Shown here in pieces: positions 57,301 to 64,000 of a stretch of DNA of 64,000 nucleotides. The notes beneath the pieces were generated by a model. It was not told where the DNA came from. It searched no databases and saw only the letters and a list, made by a program, of their open reading frames with translations. Position 1 is the first letter of the stretch. Each line of letters begins with the position of its first letter. A program made the translations under genes and the position numbers. Source of the DNA: Acanthopleura granulata. Its lineage: Eukaryota > Mollusca > Polyplacophora > Chitonida > Chitonidae. The stretch is from NCBI GenBank assembly GCA_016165875.1, contig JABBOT010000009.1:15044566-15108565 (forward strand), in the 5' to 3' direction.

Positions 57301-60300
57301 CTAAAAAGGGAGACAAATCTTGTATAGGGCTGGCTTATAATAAAAGTTGTTTTAGCATGGTGACGCTTTGTTAGAAAGCAAGATAATGTCTGACTCTGTA
57401 AACAGAAGTTACAGAATTACACCAGTAGTGATGTTTTATAACCGTTTAGTTTGCATCTACATATGAAAATGCCATCGTTCAAGTGAATTTTCAGTACAAA
57501 TACACTAACCTGGAGAATTACACACCAGAAAGCATCAGTTAAGAGAATCAGATGTAAAGTCAACAGTAAACCAGTGCATCGGTGTAAATGTTTATATTTT
57601 TGCAGGATGCGCGATGTGGAAGTTGGGGAGGGGAAAGCTCTACTGGTGCGCTCGGGCGACCAGTATTATGCTGTGTCAGCAAAGTGTACCCACTACGGGG
57701 CACCGCTTAGCAAAGGTAACGTACATTATCCTAATTGCCCAACCTTTTCATAGATGATCAGCAACATTCAGTCAAGCATAATGTACGCATCATTTGGAAT
57801 TCTTTGTGAAGACAAAACTACATTGGTTGGGTTGAATGGCCAATTCCAGGGCTTCACAAAAAGTATATTTTTAACTGCATTCTAAACTGTTAATGCCCTC
57901 AGACTTATCAGAATGTGCTTGAACAAGAATCTGGCAACCAGGTCAAAAAATGTCAATAGAAGGTATCTGAAGTCGGGGAAAAGTCTGTGTATGCATCCTG
58001 TATATTTTCATCCTGCTAGTGCAGCGCAATGACCCGTGGGCCTCCAGTGTGGAAGACATGCATGTACCGTAATATTAAAATCCCGCAAAAGGCCTGATTT
58101 GCCTTCGAAGTTTTATTAGACATTAGGTATGGATGGCCTTATACATTTATTTATTTATTTATTTATTTGATTGTTTTTTTACGCCGTACTCAAGAACATT
58201 TCACTTATATGACGGCAACCAGCATTATTGTGGGAGGAAACCGGGCAGAGCCCGGGGGAAACCCACGACCATCCGCAGGTTGCTGACAGACCTTCCCACA
58301 TACGGCCGCAGAGGAAGCCAGCATGAGCTGGTCTTGAACTCACAGCGACCGCATTGGTGGGAGGCTTGCGGGTCATTGTGCGCTAACCGACTCATCCACG
58401 GGGGCCCCCTTATACATTTACATAATACCTAAGGCTTTAAGGCCACGTTAAAAGTCTCATAAAATCATCTTGTATAAAAGAAGTGCAAACCTCAGTTTAT
58501 TAGCAAGCCTTTGTCCTACATCTACCTATGAAAATTGTGAACCAACATGTAAAATGAGCAAAGTTGGTTTATACAGGCACTGATTATTCCTAGGTGTCAT
58601 ATAACTACTGTCATATACTGGACGCCTGATAATCCCTGCTGTTTTCCCCATTGTGTTTCAATGAGGCAGCACTTGATTTAAAATCTACAAGTTAGTACAC
58701 ATATGCCAGCCCTGAGACTAGTCTGCTAGTATTAGATAGCAGCTTCTGCTGCAAGTGAAATACATATAAAAAAACAACACAAACCCACAAGCAAAAGAAA
58801 AACACAACATATAACCCCTCTTATCTCTCCATATTTTCATACACACTGTCCATGTATATATGTAAGAATGTGTGGTAAACACTGTATTGTCAAGTTTCTC
58901 TAGGATTTCAATATAATATTGTGAGGCAGCATAATGATATTATTAGATGCCGCCTGCTACTGGTATACACCATCATGATATCAGTGAAATAATGTTAAAA
59001 GAGACAAGTAAGAAAGGTATCGCTCAACAGAAGTCTTCAGCAACTATTTCTGATGACATTTACAATAACATGAGCGTCTAAAAACTCGTCACAAAAATTT
59101 ATTCAGAGTGAACAAACTATAGCGAAAATGGAAGCGATGGAGGTTTGTGAACTTACAAAGTTCCTGAAGGAAAGAAATGTTTTTTGTACTTCCTGAACAC
59201 AGTGAAATAGGTGATCAGTAAAGTAAAGTTATCAAAACATGCCTGACATTTTTGACAAGTCATATGATGCAGTAGGACTCTTTTTACCTCTTTTTACAAA
59301 AGAGTTCGAACTCAAAACACCCCTATTGAGTATAGTCAACCCTCATTTGCTTTTGTACCATTCCATGCTCCAGCATGAATTTGTTTCTGCTGTGGATACT
59401 GTGCATGACATTACACTTGTCATCGTGAATTTTGTGTTGTTGCCATAATGGAAAGAAGCATTGAAGTTGTAAACTGTAACGTCACCTGAGTCTTAACATA
59501 AACATTTAATGTGTAGGTGTTTCAGTGTTAGTCACTAATATGACTGGGAGTATAATTATGTTTATTGTGGAGTGAAATGTACCATACTTCATACATTTAC
59601 ACATGACACTGTATTAACCTATGTGCAGGTGCTCTCTGTAATGACAGAGTTCGCTGCCCCTGGCATGGTGCTTGTTTCAATTTGAAGACAGGAGACATCG
59701 AGGAATATCCTGGACTGGACAGCTTGCAGAAGTTTGAGGTGAGATACGTTATTGCATGTAGTTCTACATACTGGTGATATAATTTATGGGATCGTTAGTA
59801 TGCTAGTGTATTGCAATGATTCAGTAGACTCTTCTCAATACGGTCACTGTGAGTTCAATTCCAGCTCATGCTGACCTCTACTCCAGCCATACATGTATGA
59901 GTGAAATTTTCTTAACCCATCAGTGAAATAAATAAACATTTTAATATGAATTGTAGCAAAGAATTAATATAAAATGTGCATTTCAAAAAGAAAGAATAGT
60001 AAAAGTCTCATGCCACTCTGGGAATAATGTGTATTAATTGTGGTGCTAACAAACAATCGCACAAATAAACAGATGACAAAAGGACTTCTTGCTTTGAAAT
60101 AATGCTTTAATTTTCTTTTTTAGATATTGGTCTGGAGATTAAGCCCTCTTTGAATGCATACATCTCTATTAATTTTTTTTTCACTCATCCAGGTTGAGAT
60201 ATCAGATGGCAAGGTGAAAGTGACTGCAGACAAGGCGAGTTTGTCCAATCACAAGAGAGTTAAGCCCATGTGCCGTGCTTCCCCGTCGGACTCCAAGACA

Positions 60301-63164
60301 GTGCTAATCATTGGAGGCGGTAAGTCAAGACAGCTGAGTCAGCAGTACTTTGACCAAACACAGCATAGTTTTAATAGTTATTAGCTGCCATGCCTCTCCA
60401 GGCCATGAGACTTTAAGAGTGTGTTGCTCATTGGATGAGGATATTTAGACCGTCTGAATCAGGATTACTTGATCCTAACTGCATGTGGAATCTCAAATCC
60501 TAAATAGCAATTTTTGTAGAAGATAATAGTCTCCGGTTTGGATATTGGCACAGATACATATTTAAACAGGTCCAGCTAAAGATGATGAAAGGGGTTGTGT
60601 TTTCATTCTGTTTTACCTGCTTTGTACAATGACATAAAAATTTTCTGAAATTATAATCCAAGCCATGGCCAGGGTAAAAAGTTGCAAACACTTCATTCAT
60701 CAGTACTTTGAAATATTCTGTACATGAAAATCAAACAATTTCCAGGTCAAGGTTTTCTCACTGAACTAATTGACAATACATTTACGTAGTAATATATCAT
60801 CCTTTCTGCCAAACAAACCACGAAACATGTTTCTGAGATCGATAAGAACTGTTAGAATCAAAGGAAATGTGCAGCTTGGTCGTGGGCTAAATTTTCAGTC
60901 TATTCTTTTTTCAAGTCAGCTTATTTCCCACCATTGCTACGAGTTCAAGTCCAGCTAATGTTGGCTTCCCCTCCGGCCGTACGTGGGAAGGTCTGCCAGC
61001 AACCTATGGATGGTCGTGGGTTTCCTCCCACCATAATGCTGACTGCCGTCGTATAAGTGAAATATTCTTGAGTACGGCGTGAAACACAAATCAAATAAAT
61101 GACTAAATATTTCCCACCAATGCGGTTGCTGTGAGTTCAAGTCCAGCTCATGTTGGCTTCCTCTCCAGCCATAAGTGGGAAGCTCTGCCAGCAACCTGCA
61201 GATGGTCACAGTTGTCCACCGGGCACACCGTCATATAAGTGATATATTCTTGAGTACAACGTTAAACACCAATCAAATAAATAAATAAATATTTCCAGTC
61301 AGATTAGTCAAACTCTTCCCACAGTTATAAAGTTGTCAAAATGCCATAGGCTGAATAACACATGTATCTCAAAGTGTACCCGTTGAAAGGTGCATTTAGA
61401 AAGCGTCATTGTCAGTAATGCTTTGCAGTTAAAAGTTGCAGTGAGTGTGAGCTTTGGTTAAATCTTTGTATTGACTACCGACAGGCCCAGCTTCTGTGGC
61501 ATGCGCTGAAACCCTCCGGCAGAACGGTTTTAAGGGGAGGATAACTCTGGCGACCAAAGAAGAATGTTTGCCATATGACAGAATCAAATTGAGCAAGGTG
61601 TGAATGGCTTTCCTTTGACTGCATATGTATATACTTTCCAAGGCCATCCTGGAAAACCCTATCAGAAATCCATTGTTTTTTATTTCGGCTAATGAAAAAG
61701 GTAGGGATTTTTAAGAAATTCACTTAGTATTTAGAAATAGAACAAGAGATTCTGTCAAAGTCCCAATAAAAGCTACAGAGTAGGGCCCCTTTTCTTCTCA
61801 TTTGGGTTACCCCATTTAAATATTTTTTTTGAGATGGCCCAGAAGTGATAGCTGTGAGACTAGCTGACATGAAAACACAGTCTTGATTTACCACCAGTAG
61901 ACTTGGTGGTGAATTAAAATCTTAGTCCTGTTGGAGCGTCTGCAGCCTTAATTTCACCAGCCTCTGGAGTTTATCTGGAATCACTAGGACGCAAGAGGTC
62001 CTACCCATATATCTGAAATATTGCTGATGTGGTGTTAAGCCAGGATAACACATTCAAACCAGGGGTTGGACAGGTAGTTTGTGGAATGCTCACTGAACAG
62101 TGGTCTTTGTCACTATAAGCAGGTAACAGTGCTCATGATCCTGTGGCTGTTTGCACAGTTTCTTTGTTGAAAACCTCTTGTTTTCTCCTAATATGATGTG
62201 CATATCTGTGCACCTGTATATGGGAAAGTTTGTCAGTACAACCTTCCAGAGGCCAGCACCCAGGCAGTCTGGTCCCCCCCACTCATATACCTGAGCACCA
62301 TCGTATTTTTTTAAATATCACCTTGAACAATAATCAGATTATACAGGGCATTTATCAGCTAGCAGTACCAGCCATCTTATTGTGATCAGAGCAATCCAAT
62401 TAAACTGATTTCTGTTAAGGTTTGAAAAAGTATTCATTATGATCTTAATTAAATTATGGAACAATTTGTGTTCAGGTATAAGTGGTTTGTTTTGTTTTTC
62501 TGCCTGCAGGCCATGAACACGACCGCAGATTCCATCGCTCTGAGATCAAAGGATTTTTACGAGTCTTATGACATTGACGTTCAAATGAACAAGGAGGTAA
62601 ATTTCACCACGTGGCTTTTCCTGTCTTCACTTTAATTGCAACAAGCAAGCGCTGTAATTATGTCACTCAGTCTGTTAGATGGGTAAAATTTCTGACATCC
62701 TTTAAAACTTGGGCCATTCAGTAACGCAGAGCATCATTGCAAGATGACTATTGTGAATTAATTTTTACTTTTTTTTTTTTACTGTACACGGTGTATGTAT
62801 CATAACGTGTTAAGCAATAAAGCATGATAGACATGTACAATGCGTCTTGTATGATGCTGTCTACACTCGACATAACTGGAATTTTCTGTCATACATGTAC
62901 TCATTATTTACTTTACATGCCACAAATTTTATGGCATACCTTATGAATTGAGTAACTTACTCATGAATGCAGAAAAAATTAGATGTGTTCATGTATCAAT
63001 TTGATTTGAATTTAGCCATGATTGTTACTAACGCTACGTTGCACTATGAAATTACTCTTTTATTCCTTGCAGGCTGTTTCCATAAACACATCTGGTAAAT
63101 CTGTGAAGTTCAGTGATGGTAGTTCTCTGCCGTACACTTCCTTGGTGCTTGCCACAGGCGGAAG
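45340..63164 (+). CDS. AIFM3: AIFM3-like Rieske/FAD oxidoreductase, 5' part (runs off right edge)
   Basis: Member of the apoptosis-inducing factor family with an N-terminal Rieske domain: FAD- and NAD(P)H-binding, expected at membranes or mitochondria. Exons: 45340-45385, possible 51076-51144, 57132-57261, 57606-57715, 59629-59738, 60193-60319, 61485-61597, 62510-62596 and 63073-63164, all GT-AG and phase-consistent. Seen: MGGRASK start (Gly2 myristoylation-type, like vertebrate AIFM3); Rieske ligands CTHYGA (exon 57606) and CPWHGACFN (exon 59629); FAD dinucleotide motif [18 protein letters not shown] across 60319/61485; [10 protein letters not shown]; and LVLATGGR. The rest of the FAD/NAD domains and the C-terminus lie beyond 64000. 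Large introns contain eight main-family SINEs, mostly sense. Confidence 0.92.
45615..45645. repeat. (TA)n-rich microsatellite
   Basis: tatatatatata run with flanking atgtata. Confidence 0.75.
46098..46290 (+). mobile_element. SINE, AIFM3-like intron
   Basis: gtgcggtggctgccggttca to (aaat)n. A deletion removes the tacgtgggaaggtctgcc part. Confidence 0.88.
47408..47500. repeat. 25-bp tandem repeat, 4 copies, abutting a SINE
   Basis: Unit tacgtgcacaggacatcatt plus acatg, period 25 bp, with only one or two differences between copies. The fourth copy runs directly into the SINE at 47500. Confidence 0.9.
47500..47650 (+). mobile_element. SINE, 5'-truncated, AIFM3-like intron
   Basis: Starts at ggaaggtctgccagcagcat and ends in an (aaat)n tail, directly after the 25-bp array. 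Confidence 0.9.
48838..48968 (+). mobile_element. Old SINE-like fragment, AIFM3-like intron
   Basis: gcagttttcctccacacatt...tttttgagtatggc and aacaccaatcaaat are recognisable. The rest is diverged. Confidence 0.55.
49160..49355 (+). mobile_element. SINE, AIFM3-like intron
   Basis: gagttcaagcccagctcatt, gtctgccagcaacctgcaga, gtataagtgaaatattcttc. Head partly lost. Confidence 0.88.
51076..51144 (+). CDS. Possible AIFM3-like cassette exon (69 nt)
   Basis: Strong acceptor ctcttttctacttcacag and donor TCAG|gtgcaa. Open reading [16 protein letters not shown], phase 1 in and phase 1 out, length divisible by 3. It could be included or skipped without a frame change. Support is splice-signal and phase only. 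Confidence 0.4.
55070..55422. repeat. Hexamer satellite (atgtgg/atgtga/acatga)
   Basis: About 350 bp of 6-bp units arranged in variable higher-order order. It is open in several frames on both strands because of the period, and lies inside an AIFM3-like intron. Not coding. Confidence 0.95.
55985..56150. repeat. Dispersed repeat of unknown family (also 57795-57960 and about 47790-47870)
   Basis: Shared blocks in order: aaactacactgattggttt-like, ggcctcacaaa-like, cgccct-agaatgtgctt-like and gtgaaaaggc-like. All three copies lie in AIFM3-like introns. Confidence 0.55.
56205..56540 (+). mobile_element. SINE family 2 copy (tRNA-like head), AIFM3-like intron
   Basis: ccgccccggtggcccattgg head, then gttgaaatccgggatcagtc (box B-like). 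The body matches 42418-42620, followed by gacttt/catgttcc blocks and a weak AT-rich end. Confidence 0.7.
57132..57261 (+). CDS. AIFM3: AIFM3-like exon before the Rieske core
   Basis: Encodes [15 protein letters not shown]...[22 protein letters not shown] and ends GGAGA|gtaagt. The C-terminal half is the first Rieske strand ([13 protein letters not shown]). The acceptor gatgatgtag is weak. An internal ATG at 57194 is an alternative start for a shorter form. Confidence 0.75.
57606..57715 (+). CDS. AIFM3: AIFM3-like exon, Rieske box 1
   Basis: Between tttttgcag and AAAG|gtaac. [19 protein letters not shown]..., then [13 protein letters not shown] with the first Cys/His pair of the [2Fe-2S] cluster. 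Confidence 0.93.
58143..58408 (-). mobile_element. Full-length SINE, AIFM3-like intron
   Basis: (ttta)n tail to head complement gcgctaaccgactcatccac. The only minus-strand (antisense) main-family copy in this gene. Confidence 0.93.
59629..59738 (+). CDS. AIFM3: AIFM3-like exon, Rieske box 2
   Basis: Between tatgtgcag and GAG|gtgaga. [17 protein letters not shown] supplies the second Cys/His pair, then [17 protein letters not shown]. Confidence 0.94.
59828..59940 (+). mobile_element. SINE, internally deleted, AIFM3-like intron
   Basis: aatacggtcactgtgagttc, ccagctcatgctgacctc, then a jump to gtgaaattttctt and an aaat tail. Confidence 0.8.
60193..60319 (+). CDS. AIFM3: AIFM3-like exon, linker and start of FAD motif
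   Basis: Between tcatccag and GGCG|gtaag. [17 protein letters not shown], then a basic linker ([10 protein letters not shown]) and SKTVLIIGG, the first strand and glycines of the FAD Rossmann fold. Confidence 0.93.
60940..61295 (+). mobile_element. Two head-to-tail SINEs, AIFM3-like intron
   Basis: 60940-61108 and 61109-61295 both run from the gagttcaagtccagct region to gaaacac or aaacaccaatcaaat with AAAT tails. The second begins in the first's tail. Confidence 0.92.
61485..61597 (+). CDS. AIFM3: AIFM3-like exon, FAD-binding fold
   Basis: Between taccgacag and AAG|gtgtga. [20 protein letters not shown], then [12 protein letters not shown], the conserved segment after the second beta strand. 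Confidence 0.93.
61598..62509 (+). other. AIFM3-like intron
   Basis: No main-family SINE. 62190-62290 resembles the older repeat seen near 15060, 17900 and 51850. Nothing else is recognised. Confidence 0.5.
62510..62596 (+). CDS. AIFM3: AIFM3-like exon, [11 protein letters not shown]
   Basis: Between tgcctgcag and GAG|gtaaat, 87 nt, in phase. Contains [19 protein letters not shown], corresponding to the LRPKEFF region of AIFM3. Confidence 0.9.
63073..63164 (+). CDS. AIFM3: AIFM3-like exon, ATGG motif
   Basis: Between attccttgcag and GGAAG|gtgaga, 92 nt. [20 protein letters not shown] carries the conserved ATG of the nucleotide-binding fold. It ends in phase 2, so at least one more exon follows outside the window. 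Confidence 0.92.
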
Positions 63165-63204
63165 GTGAGAACTCATATAAACACACATTTCCCAAATGTT
63201 TTTC

Positions 63205-63412
63205 AAATCTCACCAATGCGATTGTTGGGAGTTCAAGTCCAGCTTATGCTGGTTTCCTCTCACATGTCTTAGGTCATACGTGGTATGGTCTGCTAGCAAC
63301 CTGCGAAAGGCCGTGGGTTTCCCCTGGGCTATGCCCAGTTTCCTCCTACCATAATGCTGGCTGCCATCCTAAAAGGGAAATATATTCTTGAGTACAAATA
63401 AATAAATAAATT
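63205..63412 (+). mobile_element. SINE, AIFM3-like intron
   Basis: caatgcgattgttgggagtt to (aaat)3, with a short extra segment (cacatgtcttaggtc) in the middle. Confidence 0.9.
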
Positions 63413-64000
63413 AGACCCCCTCTTCATGCTGCCCATCCATGTGAGCAGGCCAGAACTTGCCGACATATATGGTTAAAGCAGTCTTGCCTTATAGTCACTC
63501 GGTCATGACCAGAGCATGTGGAGGTTCAAATCCCGCTCAGGTTGAGAAGTTAGACATGCTATGCATTTCCTCTTGGCTCTTCTGTGAGTTTAATGAGTTC
63601 TGTGAATATTTTTCTGCATCAGTCTTTTCTGTGAAAGTCACCGTTGACCACATTTTCCAATCCAGCTCCTGCTAGTTCTTCTGCAGCTTTAAGTCAGGGA
63701 AATTAGTCAGGTGTTTGGAGAAGGGTGCTGCCTTTTCCCTAGATTCTGTCCAGATTTGTCAGTTCCTCCACTCATATACACGTACCTGACATTATTGCAC
63801 ATGATAGATGACCTAAAAAGTTCTGATTGATCTGAAGGGTGTCTTAAGGTTTGTTAGGAAGGTATAGACTAATATCCCACTAAAGAAAAAGTTAAGTCTT
63901 GGCACCAAAAGTATTACCTTGTGACATTTGTTTGCCTCTAAAATTGTACTCTTTGTGGAAATACTTTTGGTCATTTTCCATGTGTTAGATTGTCTCACTA
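63413..64000 (+). other. AIFM3-like intron, right edge
   Basis: A tRNA-like box B word (ggttcaaatcccgct, 63524) suggests another old SINE. No exon recognised up to the edge. Confidence 0.45.

Overview
Eukaryotic genomic DNA, AT-rich, with spliced genes separated by repeats and long introns. The recurrent tRNA-derived SINE, with an (AAAT)n tail and a body that I recognise from molluscan and other lophotrochozoan genomes, together with the gene content, suggests a marine lophotrochozoan, most likely a mollusc. That assignment is an inference from memory. I see no bacterial features, no rRNA genes, no free-standing tRNA genes and no CRISPR array.

Layout. (1) 1-3.83 kb is a decayed copy (copy A) of the secreted-protein gene at 18-27 kb. 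It keeps the promoter-like region, the signal-peptide exon and part of the proline-rich tail, but has lost the CUB exons. (2) 4.57-5.26 kb is a 45-bp minisatellite. (3) 5.37-17.23 kb, minus strand, is a complete seven-exon microsomal cytochrome P450 of the CYP2 clan. Splice sites and phases could be followed by eye through all introns, giving 503 residues. Its introns hold about seven SINEs, an imperfect 40-bp hairpin and a tandem array of splice-donor-like units. (4) 18.05-26.96 kb, plus strand, is copy B: an intact four-exon gene for a 550-residue secreted protein with signal peptide, Lys-Val-Lys-Arg processing site, CUB domain and a proline-rich tail with 19 N-glycosylation sequons. (5) 27.5-31.1 kb, minus strand, is a decayed CR1/L2-type non-LTR retrotransposon with a 2A-like motif, AP endonuclease and reverse transcriptase. 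(6) 35.3-36.66 kb, plus strand, is a relic of a Crypton-type (DUF3504) tyrosine-recombinase transposon. (7) 37-45 kb is intergenic with SINEs, a perfect 94-bp tandem duplication and a 26-bp minisatellite. (8) 45.34 kb to beyond the right edge, plus strand, is the 5' half of an AIFM3-like gene: a myristoylation-type N-terminus, a Rieske [2Fe-2S] domain and the start of an FAD/NAD(P)-binding oxidoreductase.

The three host genes do not look functionally linked. The P450 lies in opposite orientation between the two copies of the CUB gene, so the duplication that made copies A and B spans or brackets it. The strongest leads are the sequon-rich CUB protein and its broken copy, the Crypton relic, the 2A-bearing retrotransposon, two hairpins, and the donor-like array in P450 intron 1. 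All identities were judged by reading. No alignment or database search was run.
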